Shown one piece after another: positions 1 to 7,872 of a stretch of DNA of 13,360 nt (its first letter is position 1; each line of letters begins with the position of its first letter). Source of the stretch: Verrucomicrobiota bacterium (GTDB lineage Bacteria; Chlamydiota; Chlamydiia; Chlamydiales; Rhabdochlamydiaceae). The notes under the pieces are model-generated. The model searched no databases, had not been told where the DNA came from, and worked only from the letters and a program-made list of their open reading frames with translations. Location of the stretch: positions 1 through 13,360 of the forward strand of contig CAJCIW010000164.1 of the NCBI GenBank assembly GCA_903970455.1, given 5' to 3'. Made by a program: the position numbers and the translations under genes.

Positions 1-2872
1 CTCCCTCCCCGTGCTTCTCTCCGGTTTAGGCTATCGGCGCGGGCCTGTTGTATCCGACAAAGGGGAATATGCGTTGCGCGGCGGCATCCTGGATATATTT
101 CCCCCTTCTTCTATGGATCCTTACCGGGTCGAATTTTTCGGCGACGAGATCGAGCAGATCCGCACCTTCGATCCCGTCTCGCAAAAATCGATTGGTAAGG
201 TCGATGAATTCCTTCTCCCTCCCGCTTCCGAAACCGCCTTGCTTGAAAAAGACAAGACGCTCTGCACGCTTCTCGATTATCTCGGCAAAGAGACCTTGAT
301 CATTTTCAACGATCTCCTTGCGATAGAGGACCATTGGGTCGCCTTGAAAAATTTAATCGGCGGGATGAGTTCCTTTTTTTTATCGTTTGAAGATTTTTTC
401 AAGCAGACCGAATCGTTGCACCACCTTTTTTGGACGGCAGAACGGATGGAAGAGTTATCGGAAGTGCACATGGAAAAAAAAGTCGGACGCGCTTTTTATA
501 GCGGGAAAGCTCCTTTACAGCCGCTGACTTTTCAAATTTTAGAGCTGGAGATCAAAAGTAAACGGTGCTTGCATCCGTTCATTCCCGTTGCCGACTTTTT
601 TTCTCTTTCTGAAAATAAAGCTGCTTCCACGCAAGAAGAGGTTCTTCATACGTTAAACCGTTATGCCAAAACGGATCTCGAAGTGCATTTCATCTGCTCG
701 ACAGAATCGGAAAAAAACGCCTTTGTCTCTAGAGTCGAGTCGGATCAAATTTCCCTCCCAAAACAGACACACTATCACATCGGCTATCTATCGAGTGGGT
801 TTGTTTTAGAAGATGCTCAAATCGCCATTGTTCCCATGACGGAACTCAATCATCGGCTAAAACCTCGCCGTCAAAAATGGCGCAACACCTACCACACTCC
901 TGCATCCGATTTCCATGAACTGACCGCAGGTGACGTCGTGGTCCATTTTCACAACGGGATCGCCAAATACTTAGGAATTGATAAACGGCCGAATAATGTG
1001 GGTACGCCGACCGAGTACATGCTCCTCGAATATGCGGATAACAGCAAGCTCTACGTTCCTGTTTCCCAATCCCACCTCGTCAGCCGCTATATCGGCGCTA
1101 AAGAAGAAATCCCGACCTTAAGCCAACTCGGCTCAAACCGGTGGCAAAAGACACGCGCCGCCGCGCAGCAAGCGATCATCGGCTATGCAGACCAATTGAT
1201 CCGCATGTATGCTGAGCGCGCTGTGCACGGCGGCTTTCAATTTCAACCCGATTCCTTGGATCTACAGGAGTTTGAATCCGATTTCCCTTTTGTCGAAACG
1301 GAGGATCAGCTCAATGCGATTGCCACGATCAAACAAGACATGCAATCGACTAAAGCGATGGACAGATTGGTTTGCGGCGATGTCGGCTACGGGAAAACCG
1401 AGGTCGCCATGCGCGCGGCTTTCAAAGCGGTCGTCGACGGAAAGAAACAAGTTGCGGTCCTCGTCCCGACTACCGTGCTGGCTATGCAACACCATGAAAC
1501 ATTCTCCGCGCGCATGGCCAATTTCCCCATCCATGTCGGCGTCGTCTCCCGCTTCCGCTCCAGCCGCGAAATCACCGATACATTAAAAAAAACGGCGAAT
1601 GGGGAAGTCGATATCTTGATAGGGACCCATCGTCTGATCAGCAAAGACGTGGTCTTTAAAGATCTGGGTTTGCTCATCATCGACGAAGAACAGCGTTTTG
1701 GCGTCCGGGCGAAAGAGCATTTGAAACGGATCAAAACAGGCGTCGACTGCATTACCCTCTCCGCAACGCCGATTCCCCGCACCCTGTATTTGTCACTCAT
1801 CGGCGCTAAGGAAATTTCCGTCATCAATACCCCACCTCAAGACCGTCTACCCATCAAGTCGATGATCGCGGAACGGGACGCACAATTGATCAAAAACGCC
1901 CTCCTCCGCGAACTTTCACGCGACGGGCAAGCGTATTTCATCCATAATCGAGTCGAGACGATTTTTCGCATCACAGAAGAGATCCAAAACTTGCTTCCCG
2001 AAGCCCGCGTCGTCACAGGCCACGGCCAAATGTCAGCCGACGAGCTCGATTCCGTCTTTCATGCTTTTAAAAGTGGGCAGGCAGACATCCTCGTCGCTAC
2101 AACAATCATCGAAAATGGGATCGACATTCCGAATGCGAACACGATCCTGATCGACCGCGCTGACACATTCGGCCTCGCAGACCTTTATCAAATGCGCGGC
2201 CGCGTTGGAAGGTGGAACCGTCCCGCTTACGCTTATTTTCTCGTGCCAAAAGCCCGCGAGCTCCCCGAACTCACACGAAGGCGCCTCCATGCCCTCACCG
2301 AATCCTCCGGGTTTGGAGCCGGGATGAAAATCGCCATGCGCGATCTGGAAATCCGCGGCGCAGGCGACATCCTCGGGACGCAGCAGTCGGGGCAAATCTC
2401 CTCCATCGGCTTTCATCTTTACTGCAAATTACTCAAAAAAGCGATCGAAGCCCTCAAGAACAAAAGCGCCCCTTCCTTTACCGAAGCCAAGATGGAATTT
2501 TCCTTCGACGCCAGCCTTCCCGAAGGATACATCAATGAAACATCGCTGCGGATGGAGATCTATCATCGCCTCGGCGAAACCATTTCCACAGATGAAGTGG
2601 ACGCCATCCTCGCCGAGCTCAAAGACCGTTTCGGCCCCTATCCCCCTCAAGTGTTGTGGCTTTACCACCTCACTCGCCTGCGCCTATTCGCCTCTTCCCA
2701 CCACTTTACCCTGCTGAAATTCGAGAACGTCACCTTTACCGCAGAGCGGCAAAGCGGCAAAACCCTCGTGAAAAAAACCCTCCCCCTGCCAAAAACAAAG
2801 AAGCCCGATGAATTAGAGAAGCAAGTGATTGCCGCTCTCATCGAAGGTTTTGGGCTCAAAACAAAAAAATAA
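1..2872 (+). CDS. mfd: Transcription-repair coupling factor Mfd, 5' end cut by window edge
   Basis: DNA translocase that removes RNA polymerase stalled at template lesions and recruits UvrA for nucleotide excision repair. The frame is open from base 2. The GTG at 11 is only the first start-like codon, not the true start: the text there matches the middle of the UvrB-homology module (GEYALRGGILDIFPP). By comparison with E. coli Mfd (about 1148 residues) roughly the first 120-160 residues are missing. Counting from the GTG, the CarD-like RNA polymerase-interacting domain lies at about 302-361 (ELTAGDVVVHFHNG). Walker A GDVGYGKT is at 456-463, the DEEQ box at 558-561, TLSATPIPRT follows, and QMRGRVGR of the second RecA lobe is at about 727-734. 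The TRCF C-terminal domain is near 825-930. All ATPase motifs look intact, so the gene appears functional. The next gene follows after 14 nt on the same strand. Confidence 0.97.
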   Translation, partial: SLPVLLSGLGYRRGPVVSDKGEYALRGGILDIFPPSSMDPYRVEFFGDEIEQIRTFDPVSQKSIGKVDEFLLPPASETALLEKDKTLCTLLDYLGKETLIIFNDLLAIEDHWVALKNLIGGMSSFFLSFEDFFKQTESLHHLFWTAERMEELSEVHMEKKVGRAFYSGKAPLQPLTFQILELEIKSKRCLHPFIPVADFFSLSENKAASTQEEVLHTLNRYAKTDLEVHFICSTESEKNAFVSRVESDQISLPKQTHYHIGYLSSGFVLEDAQIAIVPMTELNHRLKPRRQKWRNTYHTPASDFHELTAGDVVVHFHNGIAKYLGIDKRPNNVGTPTEYMLLEYADNSKLYVPVSQSHLVSRYIGAKEEIPTLSQLGSNRWQKTRAAAQQAIIGYADQLIRMYAERAVHGGFQFQPDSLDLQEFESDFPFVETEDQLNAIATIKQDMQSTKAMDRLVCGDVGYGKTEVAMRAAFKAVVDGKKQVAVLVPTTVLAMQHHETFSARMANFPIHVGVVSRFRSSREITDTLKKTANGEVDILIGTHRLISKDVVFKDLGLLIIDEEQRFGVRAKEHLKRIKTGVDCITLSATPIPRTLYLSLIGAKEISVINTPPQDRLPIKSMIAERDAQLIKNALLRELSRDGQAYFIHNRVETIFRITEEIQNLLPEARVVTGHGQMSADELDSVFHAFKSGQADILVATTIIENGIDIPNANTILIDRADTFGLADLYQMRGRVGRWNRPAYAYFLVPKARELPELTRRRLHALTESSGFGAGMKIAMRDLEIRGAGDILGTQQSGQISSIGFHLYCKLLKKAIEALKNKSAPSFTEAKMEFSFDASLPEGYINETSLRMEIYHRLGETISTDEVDAILAELKDRFGPYPPQVLWLYHLTRLRLFASSHHFTLLKFENVTFTAERQSGKTLVKKTLPLPKTKKPDELEKQVIAALIEGFGLKTKK

Positions 2873-2886
2873 CACAGAGTTCCACC

Positions 2887-3921
2887 ATGGCTACAAGTGC
2901 TGTCTTTGCAAAAGAGTTTTATCATCAGAGGCTGTTTCTTAAAGGATGCGATATCGAAAAACTACCCGATGGAGGCTTAAAATATTCGACGATTTCATTC
3001 TTTGAATTTTGGAGTGAAAAAAATATTCAAGCCAATGTCGACAATCAAGGAAAAGTTGACTTTGTGGCTTATTCCTTTTTCGAGCGTCTAAAACGGGTTT
3101 TTCCCTTCTCACAAGATCAAAACCTGATTGCCGCCCATCGACGCTTAAAACAACTCGAAGTGGAAGTTCAAAATCCATTAAGTCCCGATTTACACTTGCT
3201 CAAACGAGAAATCCACGCTACTGGCCAAGCCGGTGCTAAAACGCTTGAAAACAATTTGAACAGTTTAAATCAAGAATTCGAGAAGGCAAACGAGAGAAGT
3301 TTATTGACGACAGCTCTCGTGAAAGTCGCTAATTTCATAAGCGCCTTTTTTCATTGGAAACCCATCGAGTTTTATCACTTCAATCCGATCAATTTAGGGC
3401 TATACAAAGCCATGGCAATCTCTCCTGCTTTAGAATGGACTGAGCAAGACCCATCAAGATGCCAATATTCTCCGATCATTCAGAATAATTCTACTTTTCC
3501 CTTGCCGCCCGAATTAAGTCGCATGAATTTGCAAAAACTTGAACTGGGGCTTTTGACGGAGATCCGATTCACAATCGACCGAAAGAAATTCTGTCTAGAA
3601 TATGACATCGGATCACAGGAATTTATTTTCGATTATTCAGACAATGAAATTGATCCATCTCCAGGCCTCAACTTAGACTCTAGGGAATCGTTCACTTGGT
3701 CTTCTCCTGTGCTCAATCTCATTGAGAAAAAAGCTAATGGTTCAACAACGGTCTATCCTCTCCAACGGTCGATTCGATATAACTATCAAGCAAATTGGGC
3801 GCTCCACGAAAAATGGACCTGCGCTGTTGAAGGCGGTTCATTGGCGATGAAAATGAACAGCGAATACACTATTCCGCTGTCCCAAGGAAATTTCTGCCTT
3901 AAGCTCTTTCGAACTATTTAA
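2887..3921 (+). CDS. Unknown 344-residue protein downstream of mfd
   Basis: I do not recognise a family. The protein has no signal peptide and no clear membrane segment. Residues about 75-125 are charged and helix-prone (possible short coiled coil, rich in E, K, L, N). A mildly hydrophobic stretch sits near 140-155 (TTALVKVANFISAFFHW). The C-terminal half (from about 205) alternates polar and aromatic residues and looks beta-rich. The ATG at 2887 is the only reasonable start, because the next Met is near residue 174. No convincing Shine-Dalgarno sequence precedes it, so translation may depend on coupling to mfd, whose stop lies 14 nt upstream. The gene is richer in AT than mfd, as are the other accessory genes here. 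It ends 23 nt from the convergent gene at 3945. Its length and coherent composition support a real gene; function is unknown, and a lineage-specific protein is the most I infer. Confidence 0.75.
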   Translation: MATSAVFAKEFYHQRLFLKGCDIEKLPDGGLKYSTISFFEFWSEKNIQANVDNQGKVDFVAYSFFERLKRVFPFSQDQNLIAAHRRLKQLEVEVQNPLSPDLHLLKREIHATGQAGAKTLENNLNSLNQEFEKANERSLLTTALVKVANFISAFFHWKPIEFYHFNPINLGLYKAMAISPALEWTEQDPSRCQYSPIIQNNSTFPLPPELSRMNLQKLELGLLTEIRFTIDRKKFCLEYDIGSQEFIFDYSDNEIDPSPGLNLDSRESFTWSSPVLNLIEKKANGSTTVYPLQRSIRYNYQANWALHEKWTCAVEGGSLAMKMNSEYTIPLSQGNFCLKLFRTI

Positions 3922-3944
3922 GATTTTGTAGGGCCTATGCCAGC

Positions 3945-4733
3945 TCACTCCTTTCTATTGAGAGGAGCATCAAAAGTGCCTTGCCAATCGGTGATTAGAG
4001 TGGTGCCGTCCGCCAACCAAGTGGTTTTTTGATACGTTTTCCAGAAAAGAGGGCCATGATACTTTGCTGCTTGATCGACTACAGAGGCATACCAACGAAT
4101 GGGATACAACTCATTCGATGTGTAAGAGACATGATCGCGCAGTTCGCCCGATGCTAGGAATGTATAGGCAATCTCGATTTTTATCCCACCGCTTTGCCTC
4201 ACTGCATCGTCCCAGGAAGCTACAAATAGAGGAACAAGGTCGTAACCTATTTCTCGAGCGACTAATCGAGTTAAATCTTCCTGATCGACTTCTACAACGA
4301 CCCCATTGGTGACGCAATGATAATCTGTGGTAGGAACCAGGTTGAGAAAACATCTTTCTTTTGGGTCTAGTGTTTTTGAAGTAAGTATCTTTGAAACGGT
4401 AGCCCTTATATTAAATAGTCGTTTCACTCCGAAAGCAATTGCTGGACGCAATGTAATCAAGTTCTCTTGTTTAATACATTTTTTATTACGATCGATATCT
4501 GGGCTGATGAGGCTTCCATAACCGAAAATCAGTATTTTTCCATTTTCCAAAGCCTTAGCCTTATCATGATTTTTATTGGGGTATTGGAAAACAGGGTAGT
4601 TGCTTATCTCAGGAAGTTTTTCTCCCACCTTTTTCAACAAAAACTGTTGGTAGGCATTATCCCAAGGGAGATCTGCATTTAAAGCGAGAGCACTAATTAC
4701 GAAAAAAATTGAAAACATCAATCTTTTAGACAT
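3945..4733 (-). CDS. Exported gamma-glutamylcyclotransferase-like protein
   Basis: The protein resembles the gamma-glutamylcyclotransferase/AIG2/ChaC fold, whose members release 5-oxoproline from gamma-glutamyl compounds or glutathione. Visible support is the nucleotide-binding-like loop ILIFGYGSLISP (residues 67-78), the typical opening strand and loop of the family. The segment LTRLVAREIGYDLVPL (154-169) also fits, with Glu161 where the family's catalytic Glu is expected. An N-terminal signal peptide is likely: MSKR, then a hydrophobic core at about 5-18, and possible cleavage after Ala17 or Ala20. That is unusual, because most family members are cytosolic. The remaining 262 residues show no further membrane segment. 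It lies 94 nt downstream of amn on the same strand, across an AT-rich gap, and may have its own promoter. Fold assignment is fairly secure; the substrate is not known and true enzymatic activity is inferred. Confidence 0.8.
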   Translation of the reverse strand: MSKRLMFSIFFVISALALNADLPWDNAYQQFLLKKVGEKLPEISNYPVFQYPNKNHDKAKALENGKILIFGYGSLISPDIDRNKKCIKQENLITLRPAIAFGVKRLFNIRATVSKILTSKTLDPKERCFLNLVPTTDYHCVTNGVVVEVDQEDLTRLVAREIGYDLVPLFVASWDDAVRQSGGIKIEIAYTFLASGELRDHVSYTSNELYPIRWYASVVDQAAKYHGPLFWKTYQKTTWLADGTTLITDWQGTFDAPLNRKE

Positions 4734-4827
4734 GATAACATCTCATTATTACTTATAAATAAACAAAAGATATAAAAAAATTCAAATGAAATATTTGACT
4801 CTTGAGCAAATCTACCGAAGATAGACT

Positions 4828-5643
4828 CTAAGATTTCGGCGGGCCCATGCCGATATTGCGATGGTAGGCCCCTTTGACATGCTGCTCCTGCATGCGGCGA
4901 GCGTTTTTTAAGATCGCCACTCCCTTTTCTACGTGATCGGCCATGTACCGATCGTAGACAGATTCAGAACTGCGCTTGGTCTTGATCCCATCTGCGTTTA
5001 AGGGGAGATCGGAGACAAGGAGAAGCGCGCCCAAAGTGAATTTCCGTTTGTAGCTCGCGGCAAATAGCGTCGCGCATTCCATTTCGATCGCTTGCGCCTT
5101 TGTCGCTTTCAACCGGCTTTTGAATTCTTCGTTGAACTCCCAAAAACGCATGTTAGTCGTATAAGTGATCCCAATGTGATAAAGCGCCTTTTGCAACTCG
5201 AGGACTTCGGTGACAGCCTTTTGCATCAAAAAATTAGCAAGGGCAGGAACTTCGGAAGGAAAATAAAAGTCGGACGTCCCCTCGCCGCGTATGCTTGCCA
5301 CTGGAACGAGGTAATCCCCGATTTGGTAGCGTCGTCGCAGTCCTCCGCACATGCCTAAAAGAAGACTGGTTTTGATCGGCATGAAAGAGCAGAGATCGAC
5401 AACCAAGGCAGCAGCAGGTGATCCGATTTTGAAATCGAGAATGCTCACATCGTCCTTGGCGGAATGTGCGACTTTGAACATCGAGCCTTCGATCACTTTG
5501 ATATTCCGCGTTTTGGCGAAATAATCGACATAGCGGGGAAAATTGGTGAGCAAAAGATTAGAGTGAAAATCCGAGATGAGGCATCCCGAATAACGTTCCA
5601 GGGTGTCCTTCGCGAATTGCTCTTCGGTAACTTCTCCGGCCAT
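4828..5643 (-). CDS. amn: AMP nucleosidase, short catalytic form
   Basis: Hydrolyses AMP to adenine and ribose 5-phosphate in the cytoplasm, adjusting adenylate pools and purine salvage. The 271 residues correspond to the catalytic half of E. coli Amn (484 residues); the E. coli-type N-terminal regulatory domain is absent, as in the short AMN-like family. The nucleoside phosphorylase fold is recognisable from GMCGGLRRRYQIGDYLVP (97-114), AIEMECATLFA (185-195, ribose-binding Met/Glu region) and LLVSDLPL (208-215) with the base-binding Asp212. The ATG at 5643 is preceded by AGGA (5649-5652) at a 5-nt spacing, which supports this start. The frameshifted nucleotidyltransferase ends 31 nt upstream on the same strand. 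From memory, Chlamydia carries amn next to efp; here an ATPase, the broken gene and an Inc-like gene separate them. A related nucleosidase specificity (for example futalosine) is possible but less likely. Confidence 0.9.
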   Translation of the reverse strand: MAGEVTEEQFAKDTLERYSGCLISDFHSNLLLTNFPRYVDYFAKTRNIKVIEGSMFKVAHSAKDDVSILDFKIGSPAAALVVDLCSFMPIKTSLLLGMCGGLRRRYQIGDYLVPVASIRGEGTSDFYFPSEVPALANFLMQKAVTEVLELQKALYHIGITYTTNMRFWEFNEEFKSRLKATKAQAIEMECATLFAASYKRKFTLGALLLVSDLPLNADGIKTKRSSESVYDRYMADHVEKGVAILKNARRMQEQHVKGAYHRNIGMGPPKS

Positions 5644-5673
5644 ATAATTCCTAAAATACCTTTGGATCTTTTT

Positions 5674-5996
5674 TCACAAAATCACAACTTGCTCTGCGAG
5701 AATGCGTTCGCGTATTCGCCAATAAATCGAATTATAAGTGACGACGTCGACCTTGCGATGAAGGGTTGCCTCCAAATCCAATTTTAAATCAACCAAATCA
5801 AAGAGACTCTTATTCTTCTTTTTATATTCAATCAAAAAATCAACATCACTCTTTGATTTCCCAGTGCCCCTAGCAAATGATCCAAAAATGGAAGCTCGTT
5901 TATGGCCGAGTCAGGTATAACAGCATGTTTTTTCAAAATTGGCAATGCCTTTTTCTTTATGAAAGTGATCGAAAGTTTGATTTTCTTTTTTTCCAT
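5674..5996 (-). pseudogene. Minimal nucleotidyltransferase (MNT) gene broken by a frameshift
   Basis: Two minus-strand frames together encode one NTP_transf_2/MNT-type protein of about 107 residues. Frame one starts at ATG 5996 (MEKKKIKLSITFIKKK...ILKKHAVI). The nucleotidyltransferase core lies in another frame: RASIFGSFARGTGKSKSD starts at 5898, with the GS signature at 5883-5878 and the metal-binding Asp pair at 5847-5845 and 5841-5839. It continues to the TGA ending at 5674. Start and core are 98 nt apart, so adding one base (for example an A in the aaac run near 5900) restores a full gene with normal MNT spacing. Such proteins are often the antitoxin-like partner of HEPN proteins, but no HEPN gene is visible here. 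The defect may be a real mutation or a sequencing or assembly error. It lies 123 nt downstream of the ATPase gene and directly upstream of amn. Confidence 0.85.
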
Positions 5997-6118
5997 AAAT
6001 AGAGAATCATGTTTGAAGGGAGAATGAGGCTTACAACGCCTACCTCGTCCTAATATCAGTCTAGGAATTTCTGTGATTCTTTTCACCCTTCTTTTTAACA
6101 TAACAGTATCTTTGATAG

Positions 6119-7474
6119 TCACTTTTCTGCGATCAAATACTCTAGAGCGTTCTTTTGTTCCTCATGAGCTAATGAACAAACAGCATAAAGTGGCCTGGAA
6201 TCGATTTTTTGCCATTGGGAGTAACTTTGCTCAGAGAATCTAACGCCGTAAGGTGAGTCTGGATGTGCTTCCAAAAACATAAACATGCTTTTTAGAGTTC
6301 TCCCATCACCACTTTTAACTTCAATCGGGACGATCTTTCGATTGTGTTCATAGAGAAAATCAACTTCTGCCGTGCTGCTTTTCGCTTGACGTTTCCAAAA
6401 GTATAGATCCAATTTTTGATGAGGATTTGAATAACAAAGCAATTCTTGCCCAACAAACGCCTCTGCTATTGATCCACGATTTATAAACTCAGGTCCAGGC
6501 TGTAAAAACCATGTCGATAAATCAAATCCCAAAGCTGCTTGAGAAAGCGCAATATCAACCATGATTAGTTTAAACCATTCCAGATTCGCCTCAGCTCCAA
6601 GAGGGATGCCATTGCCAGCACTATGATGAATCTTATGTACCACATTGGCTTTGCACAACAAATCCAGGCAAGGGGCAAGATCCCTTTTTCTAAATTCACC
6701 GTGAATGTTGCTATATCTAAACTCTTCGCCAATCATGTAAGGTATTTGACGGAAAAGTAATGCAACTAACTCCGCCTGATTTTTAGATGAGTATTTTTCA
6801 ATGTCTTGCCAATATGCTGTAATTAGGTTGTGATGAATCTGAAAACTCTCTTTTGGATTTTTCTCATCTACCCATTTTGCTACTGCTTCTGGCATGCCAC
6901 CAATGGCAAAATATTCACCAACCAAACCAAGCAGCAATTGATGAATCGGCTCAGAAAATGATTCGTTATGTGGGTTCTGTAAAATCGCATGTGCACTTCC
7001 TGTATTCCCACTTGCAGCTAAATACTCCAGAAATGACATCGGATACATATGCATACTAGAAACGCGGCCTACAGGAATCCCTACTTGTTCCAGAGCAAAA
7101 TCGAAAAGAGACCCTGCCGCAATGACGTGCAACTGAGGCATCTCTTCATAAAAATAACGGAGTGCTAAAATCGCCTGAGGCGCTTCTTGAATCTCATCAA
7201 AGAATAACAATGTTTCTCCAGGAGAGATTTTAGTACTACCAGCATATACGGCAAGTTCTCGTAAAATCCTTTCCGGGTTGAGGTCTTTCTCAAAAATCAA
7301 CTTTGCGTCCTTTGCCAGTTCAAAATTAATTTCAACCACGCGGTTAAAATGTTTTCCCAGCCGCCTTACCGCATGCGTTTTTCCGACCTGACGGGCGCCA
7401 CGGAGCAGCAACGGCTTACGGTATTTATGATCTTTCCATTTCTCAAGATGCCAGTCGATCAGACGTTTGAACAT
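6119..7474 (-). CDS. AAA_14/DUF4143 family ATPase
   Basis: A P-loop ATPase with a C-terminal DUF4143 domain, a family scattered among bacteria and archaea and often horizontally spread; its cellular job is not established. Using the start at 7474 (451 residues), Walker A GARQVGKT is at 26-33, Walker B LLFFDEIQ at 89-96 and the sensor-like AAGSLFDF at 119-126. The C-terminal part has a restriction-endonuclease-like EVDF (370-373) and IEVK (384-387), giving the D/E-x-K pattern typical of DUF4143. I chose ATG 7474 because AGGAG (7480-7484) sits 5 nt upstream and the protein then begins MFKRLIDWHLEKWKDHKYRK, the usual family opening. The frame stays open to 7579, but that extension has neither a ribosome site nor family similarity. 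The gene is AT-rich compared with mfd and nadE. All motifs are intact. With the adjacent MNT remnant it may form an imported cassette. Confidence 0.92.
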   Translation of the reverse strand: MFKRLIDWHLEKWKDHKYRKPLLLRGARQVGKTHAVRRLGKHFNRVVEINFELAKDAKLIFEKDLNPERILRELAVYAGSTKISPGETLLFFDEIQEAPQAILALRYFYEEMPQLHVIAAGSLFDFALEQVGIPVGRVSSMHMYPMSFLEYLAASGNTGSAHAILQNPHNESFSEPIHQLLLGLVGEYFAIGGMPEAVAKWVDEKNPKESFQIHHNLITAYWQDIEKYSSKNQAELVALLFRQIPYMIGEEFRYSNIHGEFRKRDLAPCLDLLCKANVVHKIHHSAGNGIPLGAEANLEWFKLIMVDIALSQAALGFDLSTWFLQPGPEFINRGSIAEAFVGQELLCYSNPHQKLDLYFWKRQAKSSTAEVDFLYEHNRKIVPIEVKSGDGRTLKSMFMFLEAHPDSPYGVRFSEQSYSQWQKIDSRPLYAVCSLAHEEQKNALEYLIAEK

Positions 7475-7479
7475 TGCTT

Positions 7480-7484
7480 CTCCT
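7480..7484 (-). promoter_or_regulatory. Shine-Dalgarno site deciding the ATPase start
   Basis: AGGAG on the minus strand, 5 nt before ATG 7474. It fixes the start of the ATPase gene against the longer open frame reaching 7579. Confidence 0.75.
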
Positions 7485-7701
7485 GTCAAATTACAAGGTG
7501 ATTTTACCATAAAAATGGTCGAAAAGAAAGGACAATCTCTTAACACACTCATTATTAATGAGTTAAATATAATTTTCACCTCTAAAAACGAGAAAAATAA
7601 GTAATTTCAGGGGTCGTTTATTGGAAAAGAAGGGTGATTTTCATTGTTTTTCTGTCAAATGGCAAGATCATTTTTTTAATCCTCATCAACGCTGGCGTGA
7701 A
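7485..7701. other. AT-rich intergenic region, left part
   Basis: No gene is supported here. The minus-strand promoter of the ATPase should lie in it; TTGTCC then an 18-nt spacer then TATGGT (minus strand, about 7508-7537) is a weak candidate. A small inverted repeat ACCAT-AAAA-ATGGT occupies 7506-7519 and overlaps that possible -10 box. On the plus strand a perfect TATAAT is present at 7568-7573, but no good -35 box stands 16-18 nt before it. Confidence 0.45.
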
Positions 7702-7721
7702 CCCAGGCCTTGAGGCCTGGG
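7702..7721. repeat. Perfect 8-bp stem-loop, possible REP-like palindrome
   Basis: CCCAGGCC (7702-7709), loop TTGA, GGCCTGGG (7714-7721). The GC-rich perfect stem stands out in an AT-rich intergenic region. It lies 5 nt before a second stem-loop with a T-run and 74 nt before a third palindrome. A set like this resembles dispersed extragenic palindromic elements; copy number elsewhere in the genome is not visible here. Confidence 0.6.
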
Positions 7722-7726
7722 ATTAA

Positions 7727-7766
7727 GTTGGGGCGGAGCTTCGTGCTCGGCCCAACATTTTTTTTT
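7727..7766 (+). terminator. Plus-strand intrinsic terminator without an evident gene
   Basis: GTTGGG (7727-7732) pairs with CCCAAC (7751-7756) and GAGC (7736-7739) with GCTC (7745-7748), separated by a small internal loop and closed by a 5-nt loop. Nine T residues follow (7758-7766). Shape and T-run fit a Rho-independent terminator reading left to right. The gene to the left runs the other way, so the terminator has no obvious plus-strand client; it could end an RNA starting near the TATAAT at 7568 or block read-in to the downstream gene. Confidence 0.7.
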
Positions 7767-7795
7767 GAAAATGCCCTGCCTTTAAGAGCCGGGTT

Positions 7796-7807
7796 TCCTC
7801 CGGAGGA
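7796..7807. repeat. 12-bp perfect palindrome TCCTCCGGAGGA
   Basis: A perfect self-complementary 12-mer 14 nt before the candidate promoter of the Inc-like gene. It could be a third part of the palindromic block or a binding site for a dimeric regulator. It contains both CCTCC and GGAGG, so it resembles a Shine-Dalgarno/anti-Shine-Dalgarno pair, but no start codon follows it at the right distance. Confidence 0.5.
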
Positions 7808-7820
7808 CGGATAAAAAAAA

Positions 7821-7849
7821 TTGCGTAAATATTCTTATCATCCTATTCT
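7821..7849 (+). promoter_or_regulatory. Candidate sigma70-type promoter of the Inc-like gene
   Basis: TTGCGT (7821-7826), 17-nt spacer, TATTCT (7844-7849); transcription would begin near 7856 and give a leader of about 17 nt to the ATG at 7873. Both boxes match four of six consensus positions. The position just upstream of a well-supported start and just after the terminator and palindrome block makes it plausible. Confidence 0.45.
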
Positions 7850-7872
7850 TTTTTTACCCTTTCGGAGGTCGT

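Noticed and set aside
11..13. GTG as the start of mfd
   Set aside because: The frame is open upstream and the protein at this point aligns to the middle of the N-terminal UvrB-like module, so the gene simply continues beyond the window.
4734..4827. Promoter for the exported cyclotransferase-like gene
   Set aside because: The gap is AT-rich and offers TTGAAT and TATAAG, but their spacing is about 23 nt, so no promoter is assigned.
5997..6122. N-terminal extension of the nucleotidyltransferase frame to a GTG at 6122
   Set aside because: It overlaps the ATPase stop codon and adds a basic, non-conserved stretch; MNT proteins start close to the MEKKKIKLS segment.
7475..7579. N-terminal extension of the ATPase open frame to 7579
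   Set aside because: The added 35 residues lack family similarity and a ribosome site, whereas ATG 7474 has AGGAG at 5 nt and gives the normal family start.
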